This document shows positions 32,546 through 41,719 of a stretch of 64,000 bases of DNA, piece by piece. The translations under genes were made by a program, and so were the position numbers. Each line of letters begins with the position of its first letter. Within the stretch, counting starts at the first letter, position 1. Source of the stretch: Polyangiaceae bacterium (GTDB taxonomy: Bacteria; Myxococcota_A; Polyangia; Polyangiales; Polyangiaceae); contig JANXOF010000089.1 of NCBI GenBank assembly GCA_025353725.1, positions 1-64,000 of the forward strand, in the 5' to 3' direction. The notes beneath the pieces are model-generated. The model had not been told where the DNA came from. It made no database searches and was given only the letters and a program-made list of their open reading frames with translations.

Positions 32546-35161
32546 ATGGGGCAGAAAGTCCTCGTCTTCGAGAGTGACGCGACCTTCGCCGCCGACCTGC
32601 GCAATGAGCTGACGAAGCTCGGTTGTAGCGTGCAGGTTGTCGACGACGGAAACACCGGGTTGCAACAGGCCACTACCCTGCGGCCCGACCTTATTTTGCT
32701 TTCCATCGAGCTTCCACGCATGAACGGGTTCTCCGTCTGCAATAAGCTCAAGAAGGATCCGTCGCTCAAGGACGTTCCTTTGATCATCATGTCGACGGAG
32801 TCGAGCGAGGAGACGTTCGAGCAGCACCGAAAGCTCCGAACACGCGCGGAGGACTATGTGCACAAGCCCATCGTCTTCGGCGAGTTGCTCGCTCGAATTC
32901 AGCCGTTCGTGTCGCTGCAGGCGACTCCGCCTTCCGCGGTCGACTCCGCCACCGGCCTTCCTCCCCCACAAGCGAACTGGAGCGACATTGAGGAGTTGGA
33001 TGGCGACATCGTCATCGATGACATGAATTCGCTTCGACCCGTGTCGCGTCCTCCGGCTGACAGCGTAAGGGCCTCCCGTCCTGCGACTTCCATACCTCCG
33101 CCCTCCGCGGACCTCATCGAGCACGTGAATGGCAACGGAAGCGAGTCACTCGAGGCTGCGCTGCGTGCGGCCCGTGAGGCGCCCCTTCCGCGCATCAGCG
33201 AGCGACCTGCCCGCGCAAGCACTCGTGCGCCATCGGGTGACGATGGATCGGTCGCGCTCGCGGAAGGCTTACAGCGCGACGTCGAGGCCGCCCACGCGCG
33301 GATTCGCGGGCTCGAAGAGGCCCTCGATCGCGCCGATGCTGAGAGGGTTCGTTCGGATGCCTCTCGTGCGGACGATGGCGCTTTGGCGGAAGAGGTCGAG
33401 CGGCTTCGTAAGGACAACGAAGACCTTCGGACCAGGATTTCTGCGTCAGGCAGCACGACGAAAAGCAGCGGGATCTCGAGCCGCGAGTTCTTGGACCTTC
33501 GTGAAGCGCTCAACAAGAAAGACAAAGAGATCCTCTCGTTTCGCGAGGGATTTGCGAAAAAGGACAAGGAGCTCGTCGACGTTCGGGATCGTTCGCTCGC
33601 GTTCGAGCGGCAAAAAGCCGACCTGGACGACAAAGTGCTCGAGCAAGAGCGCGAGCTCGCCGATCGCCAAGACAAGATCGAGTCCCTGCAGGCCGACAAA
33701 GACCAGGCAAAAAAGGCTGGCGATGACTTCAAGCGCCGTTCGGAGCGAGCGCAGGCAGATACGGAGAGCGTAAGGCGCGACCTTGTCGACCTGCGCGAAC
33801 GTCAGGCGCAAGCCCTCGATGCCCGTGTTGCCGAAATAGCGGAATTCAAGGCCCTGCATGCGGTGGCGCTCGAGGAAGAGCGAACCGCGCGTGCGGCAGC
33901 GGCCGCTGAGGCCGAGCAGCTTCGCACGCGTGAACATGAGGAGGCCGCTGGCGAAAAACAGCGTGCGCTTGAAGACGCGCAGCGTGTTGCCGACGAGGCT
34001 TCGCGCGAACTGGAAATCGCTCGAACATCGGAACACGAGGCAAGGCTTGAGGCTTCGCGTCGAGCCCACGCGGAGGAGACCCAGCGTCTTCAGGCGATCC
34101 ACGCAAGGGCCGTGGACGCCTGGCGAGAACAGGAAAGCGCGGCTGCGGTTTCAGCCGCGTCCGCGAAGGAGGCCGCCCTTGCGTCGCTCCGGTCCGAACT
34201 CGAGGCCGAGCGCACGGAGGCTCTCGAAGCGTTGGACGCCACGGCCAAAGCGAACGCGGCTGCGCTCCAAGAGGAGGCTTCGGTTCGTTTACGCGAGGCA
34301 AAGGAGGCGGCCGCGAACCGGCTGGCCGCGGTGGAGCGTGATGCGACAGCCGTCGTGGCTGCTGCACTGACCCGGACCGCTGAAGCGGAGAACGTCAGCG
34401 CGGAACGCGTGGCTGCGGCTGAGCGAGAGAGTTCTGCGCAGCTTGTGGAGGCGGCCAACGCAGCGAAGGACGCCGAACGCTCAGCGAGCGCGCGTGTCGC
34501 CGCTGCCGAGCGGGACGCCGCAGAACAAATCGCGGCGGCCGTTCGCGACGCCAACGAACGCGTCATGTCCGCCCAACGGGAAACCGTGGAGCGACTTGCG
34601 GCCGCCGAAGACGAGGCTTCGCAAAAACTCGAAGCCGTCGAGGCGTCAGCTGTAGAGAAAATCGCGGCGCTCGAGACGCTCGCATCGGCGACGCTGAGTG
34701 CGGCCGAGACCGCGGCATCCGCGCAAGCGGAGGTGGCTTCGCGCGAAGCCGCGATGGCGCTTTCGGCCACAGAGCAACGGGCGTCCGCCCAACGAGACGC
34801 GCTTGACGCTCGGATCGCTGAGCTTGCCTCTCACCTTGAAACGGCGCGCATCAGGGAGGCGTCGTTGGAGCAGCATGCCTTTGAGCTCGACGCTCAACTT
34901 GGCGCGATGACCTTGGTCAAAGGCGGGATCGAGAAAGAGCTCGAGGCAGCGATGAGCAGACTCGTCACGCTTGAAGCCGATTTTGCCGCAGCGAGGTACT
35001 CGCTCGACGAAACCAAGATCCACCTGGTGACGCAGACGTCGCGCCTGGAGAAGGTTTCGGCGAAGATTGAAGCCGACAAGACGTCTCTTGATCGCGCCAA
35101 AGACGCACTCGCAGTCGCGCTTTCGCAGATCGAGGAAGCGGAGTCGCGCTCGGTGTCCTGA
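32546..35161 (+). CDS. FrzS-like pseudo-receiver with long coiled coil
   Basis: The 871-residue protein has an N-terminal receiver-like domain (1-122) beginning MGQKVLVFESDATFAADLR, with DLILLSIELPRMNG, GKLKKD-like NKLKKDPSLKDVPLIIM and DYVHKPI. The phosphoacceptor position holds S53 instead of Asp, so canonical phosphorylation is unlikely; K107 is kept. A Ser/Pro-rich linker (about 125-225) leads to a very long Ala/Glu/Arg coiled coil up to the C-terminus. This layout and the receiver sequence recall M. xanthus FrzS, which moves between poles to control type IV pilus motility. The window also has mglBA. Function by homology only. Confidence 0.75.
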   Translation: MGQKVLVFESDATFAADLRNELTKLGCSVQVVDDGNTGLQQATTLRPDLILLSIELPRMNGFSVCNKLKKDPSLKDVPLIIMSTESSEETFEQHRKLRTRAEDYVHKPIVFGELLARIQPFVSLQATPPSAVDSATGLPPPQANWSDIEELDGDIVIDDMNSLRPVSRPPADSVRASRPATSIPPPSADLIEHVNGNGSESLEAALRAAREAPLPRISERPARASTRAPSGDDGSVALAEGLQRDVEAAHARIRGLEEALDRADAERVRSDASRADDGALAEEVERLRKDNEDLRTRISASGSTTKSSGISSREFLDLREALNKKDKEILSFREGFAKKDKELVDVRDRSLAFERQKADLDDKVLEQERELADRQDKIESLQADKDQAKKAGDDFKRRSERAQADTESVRRDLVDLRERQAQALDARVAEIAEFKALHAVALEEERTARAAAAAEAEQLRTREHEEAAGEKQRALEDAQRVADEASRELEIARTSEHEARLEASRRAHAEETQRLQAIHARAVDAWREQESAAAVSAASAKEAALASLRSELEAERTEALEALDATAKANAAALQEEASVRLREAKEAAANRLAAVERDATAVVAAALTRTAEAENVSAERVAAAERESSAQLVEAANAAKDAERSASARVAAAERDAAEQIAAAVRDANERVMSAQRETVERLAAAEDEASQKLEAVEASAVEKIAALETLASATLSAAETAASAQAEVASREAAMALSATEQRASAQRDALDARIAELASHLETARIREASLEQHAFELDAQLGAMTLVKGGIEKELEAAMSRLVTLEADFAAARYSLDETKIHLVTQTSRLEKVSAKIEADKTSLDRAKDALAVALSQIEEAESRSVS

Positions 35162-35215
35162 ACGCTCTGTCTCCCGAAGGCTCTGCGTGCGCTCGACGCG
35201 CGCGCCCCTAAAGCG

Positions 35216-36550
35216 CTAGATGTTCGCGCGCGACAGGAGCTTTTTCGATTCACTTCGGGCCTTGGCGAGAACGGCACCGCGGTCCAAAAGCTGGTGTTCT
35301 CCGTGCCGAACCACATGGACGCCGTCGATGAACACGTGTTCGACGTCGCGAGATGTGCACGCATAAACGAGGCGGGAGTAAACATCGCCGCCCGGCTCTA
35401 CGTGCGGACCGTCGGTCCGAATCACGACGACGTCTGCCCGTTTGCCAATCTCCAGTGAGCCGGTGAAGGAATCGATGCCTAGCGCTCGGGCGCCGTCGAG
35501 CGTCGCTAAACGAAACGCCCGGGCCGCAGGAAGCGCGGTTGTGCCGCTACGAACCTTCGCGAGCAGCGCCGCGTGGCGGAGTTCAACCCACGGGTCGAGG
35601 TTGTTGTTGCACGGCGCGCCATCCGCACCCAGGGCGAGCTGAACGCCGCGTGCGTCGAGCTCCGCGACGCGGGCTATCCCCGAACCGAGCTTTAGGTTGG
35701 CGCTGGGGCAATGAACGATGCGCGTGCCGTCGTGCGCGACCGCGTCCGCTTCCTCGTCTCGAAGCTGAACGCCGTGCGCGAGGATCGTGTTGTTGCCTGA
35801 AAATCCCCAGCGCCGCAGCATCGCGATGTCGTCGTCGCCGAGGGCTTGGCGGACAGCCTCGCGCTCGTCCGGATGCTCCGCAACGTGGCTGTGAAGCAGC
35901 GCGCCAGAGGCTCGCGAGCGCTCGGCCGCACCGCGAAAAAGCGCTTCTGTGCACGAGAGGATGAATCGCGGCGCGTACGCGTAGCCGAGGCGTCCGTCTG
36001 CCTTTCCGGCCCACGCGTCGCGCAGCGCGTCGGATTCGCGAAGGCTGCTCGCCGTCGTTTCGCGGAGGCGCTCGGGCACGCCTTCCCCTTGGTCCATCAT
36101 CGCCTTGCCGCCAAAGGCGCGTATGCCTGCGCGTGCGCACGCATCGAAGACGGCGTCATATCCGTGTACTGTACCCATATCGAGGATGGTAGTGGTCCCC
36201 GCGAGCATCATTTCGAGCAGTCCAAGCTCCGCACTTGCGCCGAGCGATCGCTCTGTATGCGCGGCCTCGAACGGCCAAATCCGATGCTTGAGCCACTCGA
36301 GCAGCGGCAAGTCGTCGGCGTTACCCCGGAACAGGACCTGACAGAGGTGGACGTGCGCTTGTACGAGACCCGGGGTCACCGCGCAGCCGCTCGCATCGAG
36401 CACGCGAACGATTCCTCCTCGAAGAAGGCTCTTCGGGACGTTTCCTAGCGCCGCGATTCTACCTCCGTCCATGAGTAGGTCGCCTTTGACCACCGGACTA
36501 CCTTCGTCTGCGCACGTGACAAGCTTCCCGCCTCGAATCAGCGTCTTCAC
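35216..36550 (-). CDS. Amidohydrolase, cytosine/SAH deaminase-like (ATZ/TRZ family)
   Basis: The 444-residue enzyme has VTPGLVQAHVHLCQVLFR (metal His pair), HSHVAEHPDE, ILAHGVQL, HCPSANLKLGSGI and GADGAPCNNNLDPW with the metal/catalytic Asp, the usual arrangement of the MtaD/SsnA/TrzA branch. Family members deaminate S-adenosylhomocysteine, 5'-methylthioadenosine, guanine or s-triazines; the exact substrate cannot be settled. GTG at 36550 is used, since upstream residues up to 36751 are Arg-rich and antisense to a gene. It is divergent from the DUF4388 response-regulator gene. Confidence 0.85.
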   Translation of the reverse strand: MKTLIRGGKLVTCADEGSPVVKGDLLMDGGRIAALGNVPKSLLRGGIVRVLDASGCAVTPGLVQAHVHLCQVLFRGNADDLPLLEWLKHRIWPFEAAHTERSLGASAELGLLEMMLAGTTTILDMGTVHGYDAVFDACARAGIRAFGGKAMMDQGEGVPERLRETTASSLRESDALRDAWAGKADGRLGYAYAPRFILSCTEALFRGAAERSRASGALLHSHVAEHPDEREAVRQALGDDDIAMLRRWGFSGNNTILAHGVQLRDEEADAVAHDGTRIVHCPSANLKLGSGIARVAELDARGVQLALGADGAPCNNNLDPWVELRHAALLAKVRSGTTALPAARAFRLATLDGARALGIDSFTGSLEIGKRADVVVIRTDGPHVEPGGDVYSRLVYACTSRDVEHVFIDGVHVVRHGEHQLLDRGAVLAKARSESKKLLSRANI

Positions 36551-36612
36551 GTTGCGGGCGAGCTTACGCCGTTTCCGGCGGTGTTGTCCCGATGGTAACG
36601 TCTCGAAGGCCC

Positions 36613-37872
36613 ATGACTGCCCGCATCCTCGTCGTGGACGATAGCCCGACCCTCCGGCGCGTTGTGTCGGGCATCCTTGAGCGTCACGAGTTTGAGGTTT
36701 TTGTCGCCGAGGATGGCGACGACGCGCTCGTGGCGCTCCGCGAGGGCCCACGGGCAGCCGACTTGATCCTCCTCGATTTCGTGATGCCGCGCATGAACGG
36801 CTACCAGTTTTGTCGTGCGCTTCGTGCAGACCCTGCGTTGGCAGGCATCCCCGTCGTCCTTATGAGCGCAAGGAGCGACCGAATTCGTGACCAGTTCGTC
36901 CAGCAGACAGGCGCTATCGACGCCATCGCGAAGCCCTTCGACGCCGAGGCGCTCGTCGCCGTCGTGGAAAACGCTCTTCGCCGCATTGACGTGGGGTTTG
37001 CCAGCCCGCCTCGCGTGATGGATCTTGACCCGGACGAGCCGCGCTCCGTCGCACCCCCCGACCTTGAACAGGAGGCGCCGATATCTCGCGTTCTCAGAGA
37101 TGCGCGAGGCGAGCCTGCGCTGTCGGGCGACTTAGCCGTGCTGCCCATCGGGGCTATTTTGCAGCTGCTCCAGCTCGAGAGCCAGACGGGGGTTCTGCTC
37201 TGCCGGAGCGGAACGGCCGATGTCGTCGCTACCTTTCGGAAAGGGCTCATCGATCTCGTTCAGTCAAGTGGTGCGGGTGACGAGTTTCGCTTGGGTCGCT
37301 ACTTTGTCGAGGAAGGGATCGTTACGCCCGCAGAGATCGACGACCTTATGGCGCGCGTTCATGCGCTGCACGCGAGTGACGTTTTGAGCGGGAACACCGA
37401 GCGACCGCTTCTTGGAGCCGTGCTGCTCGCGTCCGGGAAGGTCTCCGAGGAGCAACTTCGAACCGCGCTCGAACGGCAATCGAGTGAACTCCTTTATGAG
37501 GTGTTGCGGTGGCCCATCGGGCGCTTCGAGTTTCGCGTCGAGCCCGCGAATGAGATCGCGAAGCGAGCGCAGCTGGGGCTTCCGGTGGTGTCCGTTGTGA
37601 TGGAAGGCTTTCGACGCGTCGACGAGTGGCGGGTCCTCGAGCGCACGCTGGGGAGTTTCGATGCTGTACTCGTGCGAGATGACCTCGCGCTTTGCACGAT
37701 CGATGCGAACGCCCTTCCGGCGAAAGAAAGATTCGTCCTTGAAGCGGTCGACGGCGAACGCGCCGTGCGTGCGATTATCGCGGCCAGTCACCTGTCGAGT
37801 TTCGACGCCTGCCGTGCGCTCGTGCAGTTCCTCGAGGCCCGTGCTTTGCGACGAAAGACGGCCATCGAATGA
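36613..37872 (+). CDS. Response regulator with DUF4388 (PATAN) domain
   Basis: The 419-residue protein has a receiver domain (MTARILVVDDSPTLRRV, phosphoacceptor D55 in LILLDFVMPRMNG, conserved K in AIAKPFD). After a linker it has a DUF4388 domain (ALSGDLAVLPIGAILQLLQLE, GVLLCRSGTADVVATFRKG) and then a helical part similar to the same family (YEVLRWPIGRFEFRVEP, which recalls the second PATAN half). Such proteins work with chemosensory kinases in Myxococcota. The stop overlaps cheW as ATGA. ATG at 36613 chosen; M at 36592 is possible. It probably receives phosphate from the CheA encoded at 39.1 kb. Confidence 0.88.
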   Translation: MTARILVVDDSPTLRRVVSGILERHEFEVFVAEDGDDALVALREGPRAADLILLDFVMPRMNGYQFCRALRADPALAGIPVVLMSARSDRIRDQFVQQTGAIDAIAKPFDAEALVAVVENALRRIDVGFASPPRVMDLDPDEPRSVAPPDLEQEAPISRVLRDARGEPALSGDLAVLPIGAILQLLQLESQTGVLLCRSGTADVVATFRKGLIDLVQSSGAGDEFRLGRYFVEEGIVTPAEIDDLMARVHALHASDVLSGNTERPLLGAVLLASGKVSEEQLRTALERQSSELLYEVLRWPIGRFEFRVEPANEIAKRAQLGLPVVSVVMEGFRRVDEWRVLERTLGSFDAVLVRDDLALCTIDANALPAKERFVLEAVDGERAVRAIIAASHLSSFDACRALVQFLEARALRRKTAIE

Positions 37873-38279
37873 CGGGCGGCGTGGTGTTCCGTGTGGCCGA
37901 CGCGCTCTTTTTCTTGCCCGCTACGGTAGCCCGCAAGGTGCTGCCGATGCCCGATGTCGCTCGTGTGCCAGGTGCGCCCGAAGATCTCGTCGGTATTGCG
38001 CTTGTCGAGGGCGAGATCGTGCCCGTCGTTGCCGTTGGCGAGCTCGAACGCCGTGCTGAACGCAGGCCCAAAAGTGATCGATCTCGCGTCGACAATCGGC
38101 CGATGCTCGTGTGCTCGTATTTAGGAGAAACCATCGCGCTGGTCGGCCTCGATATGGTCGTTACCGGCCATCTCGACGGTCTCGAAGGGAACCGCGTCAC
38201 TCATGAAGGAGTTCACGTGCCTATCTTCGATGTTGCGGGTGTGATGAGCCGACTGCGCGAGGGGCGGTGGGCGGTCTAA
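37869..38279 (+). CDS. cheW: CheW-like coupling protein
   Basis: The 136-residue protein is a single CheW domain: VVFRVADALFFLPATVARKVL, GAPEDLVGIALVEGEIVPVVAVG and ETIALVGLDMVVTGHL give the two-barrel SH3-like pattern. The ATG overlaps the stop of the response-regulator gene (ATGA), so the two are translated together. CheW links receptors to CheA. The N-terminus is short and there is a Lys/Arg-rich loop (ERRAERRPKSDRSR). 42 bases separate it from the next gene. Confidence 0.85.
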   Translation: MTGGVVFRVADALFFLPATVARKVLPMPDVARVPGAPEDLVGIALVEGEIVPVVAVGELERRAERRPKSDRSRVDNRPMLVCSYLGETIALVGLDMVVTGHLDGLEGNRVTHEGVHVPIFDVAGVMSRLREGRWAV

Positions 38280-38321
38280 CGTCTCTGGAGCTTCCTAGCG
38301 TTCGGCTGTAACCTGCTTGCT

Positions 38322-39101
38322 ATGGCGGCGCCCACGGACAGTTCGAAGCGTCGCGTGTTTCGGTTGCTTCGTCGCCGCGCAGTCACCGGCGGCCCCGCTT
38401 CCGGGCGGAGTACCGTCGAAGAGGGCGCGCTGTGGTCCGCGCACCAGCGCGCAGCCGTCGCCGTTCGTTATTCGGGCGAATCCGCGCAGCGCATGGCGTC
38501 GCACAGCGCGAAACAGCGAGGTACCGTCGAGGCCTTGTCCGATCGCGCGCGTGCCGTCGCCGCGCGCGCGCGGGACCTTGAAGCCGGCTTCGCTCGCGTG
38601 GTCGACGCGTTTGCTCGACTCGAGCTCGTGGCCCTCAACGTCGGGCTTGAAGCCGCGCGGATGGCGGAGGGGGCCTCCCAAGCCATGAGCCTCGTGGCCG
38701 CGGAGGTGCGAGAGCAGGCCAGCCGTGGTTCCGAGGCGTCGCGTGAACTCTCTACTACGCTTGCTGAGATTGGCAGCGAGCTTGCTCAAGTGAACACGAG
38801 CCTCGATCGCACGCGCGAGTCCGTGGCAGAAGTGGCTCAAGAGGCCGCTCGTGTTGGTGGCGCGTCGGCCGACGCTGAGCGTGCGCTCATTGAACTCGGG
38901 GACAGACTTCGGAAGGCTACGGGTAGCGATCCGGAAACCGCGCGGGCGATCGACGAGGCGACAGATCATGCGCGCGCGTTGCTTGCTTCGCTCGGTACGC
39001 TGAGCGGGAAGGTCCCGCAGGCGCTCGTCGTGAGCGCACTTCGTCCGGTGCTCGAGCCGCTCTCGCGCATGCTCGACGGTGACGACGACGACCAGTCCTG
39101 A
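38322..39101 (+). CDS. Soluble MCP-like signalling-hairpin protein
   Basis: The 259-residue protein has no membrane segment. Residues 95-135 (AFARLELVALNVGLEAARMA, then SLVAAEVREQASRG) correspond to the signalling tip of methyl-accepting chemotaxis proteins (E-x-NLLALNAAIEAARAGE and VAxEVRxLAxxS), flanked by helices with a heptad pattern. No sensory domain can be seen; the N-terminal 60 residues are basic and unstructured. It may bind CheW/CheA and take its signal from a partner. Located between cheW and cheA in the same orientation, with 9 bases to the cheA GTG. Confidence 0.75.
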   Translation: MAAPTDSSKRRVFRLLRRRAVTGGPASGRSTVEEGALWSAHQRAAVAVRYSGESAQRMASHSAKQRGTVEALSDRARAVAARARDLEAGFARVVDAFARLELVALNVGLEAARMAEGASQAMSLVAAEVREQASRGSEASRELSTTLAEIGSELAQVNTSLDRTRESVAEVAQEAARVGGASADAERALIELGDRLRKATGSDPETARAIDEATDHARALLASLGTLSGKVPQALVVSALRPVLEPLSRMLDGDDDDQS

Positions 39102-39110
39102 GAGAGCGTA

Positions 39111-41204
39111 GTGGTGCAACCGACCGACCCAGAACTTACCCGGCTCCTTACGATGGAGCTTACGCGTCACCTCTTCGGACTCGAGGCGGCGCTCGGGAGG
39201 ATCGACGCCGAGAGTCTTGAGTTGACGCGTCGTTCTGTGCACGCGCTGAAGGGATCGGCGGGGCTCGCGGGTGAGCCGGAACTCGCGGGCGCGATGCAAC
39301 GACTCGAGCGACGCCTTCGCGACGGCGAGCAAGCGGCACTCGCGGACATCGTGGAGACGATCAAACACGCGATTCGAAGGCTTGCCCTAGGAAAGTCGGC
39401 GGTAGACCGCGCATGGCCTGAGCCGCCGCCGGATCTCGTGGTCAGTACGTTGGAGCCAGCGCTGAGGTCGCAATACGTCGCGGAGGTTACGGATCGCCTC
39501 GCACAAATCGATGAGGCGCTCGGAAGTGCAACGGATGCCGTTGACGCTGCAGGCTCGATTTATAGGCATATTCACACGATGAAAGGCGCTGCCAGTGCCG
39601 TAGGCGACGAGCCGATGGCGTGGTTTTGCCACGGACTGGAGGAACAACTTCGCGTCGGCGGGTCAAACCGAGAAACGGCGACGCTCGCGCTGCAAGAGGT
39701 CGCAAAATTTCGTGTGGTGCTCGGCGGTTTACTCGATGAGCCCGAGGCTGCACTCGCGACGCTGCGCGGAATGCCCGCAGGCGCACGCGGATCGCAGCGG
39801 CCGCCGCCTCGCGCGGTCGGCGCGTCGGACGATGAAGTAAGAAGCTCGGATGGGGACGCTACGATTCGCGTATCTGCCCAGTCGGTCGACCGTTTGCTCG
39901 ACCATATCGACGGCATCGCGGTTGCCCGCGAACGCGTTGCGGCGCGAGTGGTTCGAGCGAGTGTCCAGGCGCGGACTCTGCGAAAGCTGCGTGGGGAGCT
40001 GGCGGAGGCGCTGCGCCTCATTGGGCCTCCGCGGCCGTGGGGAGCACCGGCTGCAGCCCTTCGCCGGGTAGAAAGTGCAGCTCACTATCTTGTCGTCTTG
40101 AGCGACGAGCTTGATCGCGTGGCGGAGCAGCTCGAGGAGAGCGACCTCGCTCTCAAAAGCAATGCGGGCGCTGCAAAAAAACTGTTGTCGACGATGCGCC
40201 AAACATCCTTTCGAGGAATGTTTGCGCGTCTCTCTGCGGCAGCGCTCGCAGAAGCGCGACGCACGGGTCGCCTACTCGCCGTGCGCACCGTAGGAGCTGA
40301 CGAAGCTATTGATCGGCGCGTTGCGGAGCAGCTCGTCGAACCGTGCTTGCAGCTTGCACGCAATGCGGTAGCGCACGGAATCGAGACTCCCGAGGTCCGC
40401 GAGGCGCTGGGCAAGCCGCGCGAAGCGACGCTCACGTTTTCAGCGCGAAAGCTTGCAAACCGTCTCGTGGTCACGATCTCCGATGATGGCGCCGGAGTCG
40501 ACGTGTCGGCCGTTCGCGCTCGCGCCGTCGAAGCGGGCGTCGTCACCGACGTGCTCGCCGACGCGGCGGATGACCAAACTCTTTTAGAGCTCCTATTTTT
40601 GCCAGGATTTTCGATGCGCGGACAGAGTCCTGATTTGCTTGCGGGCCGTGGCATTGGTCTCGACATCACGCTCGCGTCCGTGCGAACGCTCGGCGGGTCG
40701 ATTCGTCTTTCGAGTCGGCCACGATGGGGCTTCGAGGCACGGATTGACGTCCCCATAGAGACTGGACTTGCGAAAGTTCTCTGGGTGACAGCGAGCGGCG
40801 TCGAGCACGCTTTGCCCGCCTTCTACACGCGTCGCATTCGGCTGAACGACGGGCCCTTCGCAGAGCGTGTTCCACACCTCGCCGCATGTCTCGAGCCGTG
40901 TGCGAATGAGCGCGCGATATTCGTGGTTGACCTCGACGTGGGCCTCGAAGCTACGTCACCTCTTACACTGGGCGTAGACGCCGTGGGGACGACGGAAGAA
41001 GTGCTCGTGCGCGAGCTTTCTCCGCGGCTTCGCAGTCTTGGTCCGTTTGCGGGAGCCGTCGTCCGCGGCGATGGCTCTCTGCGTTTGGCCCTCGATGTTC
41101 ACGCGTTGGCGCCGCGTGCCCGAGCGCTTGGGCGTGTCCCTGAGGGGCGAGTCAGCGAACCTCCGTCGCGCCCTCCGCCATCGAGGCACCCACGGGTTTC
41201 ATGA
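39111..41204 (+). CDS. cheA: CheA-type histidine kinase with two Hpt domains
   Basis: The 697-residue protein has Hpt1 (HALKGSA, H44), Hpt2 (HTMKGAAS, H155), a P3 dimerisation helix pair (SAQSVDRLLDHIDGIAVAR...), a P4 ATPase domain with the N box LQLARNAVAHGIE, G1 DDGAGVD and G2 GRGIGLDIT, and a P5 CheW-like domain. All catalytic boxes look intact. No attached receiver is present, so the phosphoryl group probably goes to the DUF4388 receiver upstream. The start is GTG at 39111, 9 bases after the MCP-like gene. The stop overlaps rimI as ATGA. No cheR or cheB is next to it. Confidence 0.9.
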   Translation: MVQPTDPELTRLLTMELTRHLFGLEAALGRIDAESLELTRRSVHALKGSAGLAGEPELAGAMQRLERRLRDGEQAALADIVETIKHAIRRLALGKSAVDRAWPEPPPDLVVSTLEPALRSQYVAEVTDRLAQIDEALGSATDAVDAAGSIYRHIHTMKGAASAVGDEPMAWFCHGLEEQLRVGGSNRETATLALQEVAKFRVVLGGLLDEPEAALATLRGMPAGARGSQRPPPRAVGASDDEVRSSDGDATIRVSAQSVDRLLDHIDGIAVARERVAARVVRASVQARTLRKLRGELAEALRLIGPPRPWGAPAAALRRVESAAHYLVVLSDELDRVAEQLEESDLALKSNAGAAKKLLSTMRQTSFRGMFARLSAAALAEARRTGRLLAVRTVGADEAIDRRVAEQLVEPCLQLARNAVAHGIETPEVREALGKPREATLTFSARKLANRLVVTISDDGAGVDVSAVRARAVEAGVVTDVLADAADDQTLLELLFLPGFSMRGQSPDLLAGRGIGLDITLASVRTLGGSIRLSSRPRWGFEARIDVPIETGLAKVLWVTASGVEHALPAFYTRRIRLNDGPFAERVPHLAACLEPCANERAIFVVDLDVGLEATSPLTLGVDAVGTTEEVLVRELSPRLRSLGPFAGAVVRGDGSLRLALDVHALAPRARALGRVPEGRVSEPPSRPPPSRHPRVS

Positions 41205-41677
41205 GCACGTTTGCTATCGATAACCTCGCTGAGTGCGACCTCGACGCGGCCCTTGCGATTGACTTGAGTTCCTTTGCGCCGAGCGAGCTGGGAGGGTCTC
41301 CTTCGTCCGCACGCGCGGTTCGAGAGACAAGTTTGCGAGAGGAGTTCGCGCGTTCCTGGTCGACGCTGCGTGCCGCACGAGGTCACGACGGCACGGTGGT
41401 CGGGTACTCCCTGTTCTGGCAAGTGGTCGATGAGGTTCACTTGCTCAACGTCGCGGTCGCCCTTCCGGCGCGACGAAACGGCGTTGGCCTTGCGCTCATG
41501 AACGACCTGCTCCGCTACGCACGTGACCATGCGATCGTGCGAATCCTGCTCGAGGCTCGCGTCGGCAACGTGGCCGCCATTGCGCTCTACGAGCGCCTTG
41601 GGTTCAAGCGATTCAACGTGCGGCCGCGCTATTATGCCGACTTCGAGGACGCGTGCGAGATGTCGCTCGACCTGTAA
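41201..41677 (+). CDS. rimI: RimI-type GNAT N-acetyltransferase
   Basis: The 158-residue protein has the GNAT core: VDEVHLLNVAVALPARRNGVGLALMNDLL (motif A with RxxGxG/A) and LLEARVGNVAAIALYERLGFKRF, then YYADFEDACEMSL, which strongly matches RimI, the ribosomal protein S18 N-alanine acetyltransferase. It starts in the ATGA overlap with cheA, so it is translationally coupled to a signalling gene. The coupling may be chance. Length is typical. Confidence 0.88.
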   Translation: MSTFAIDNLAECDLDAALAIDLSSFAPSELGGSPSSARAVRETSLREEFARSWSTLRAARGHDGTVVGYSLFWQVVDEVHLLNVAVALPARRNGVGLALMNDLLRYARDHAIVRILLEARVGNVAAIALYERLGFKRFNVRPRYYADFEDACEMSLDL

Positions 41678-41719
41678 AAAGGGCTCTCGCTTCGGGATTC
41701 GGTTACATTCGATGGCTCC

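Noticed and set aside
38295-39368. Long open frame opposite the MCP-like and CheA genes
   Set aside because: Antisense shadow; its residues show no domain, and the plus-strand genes are clearly coding.
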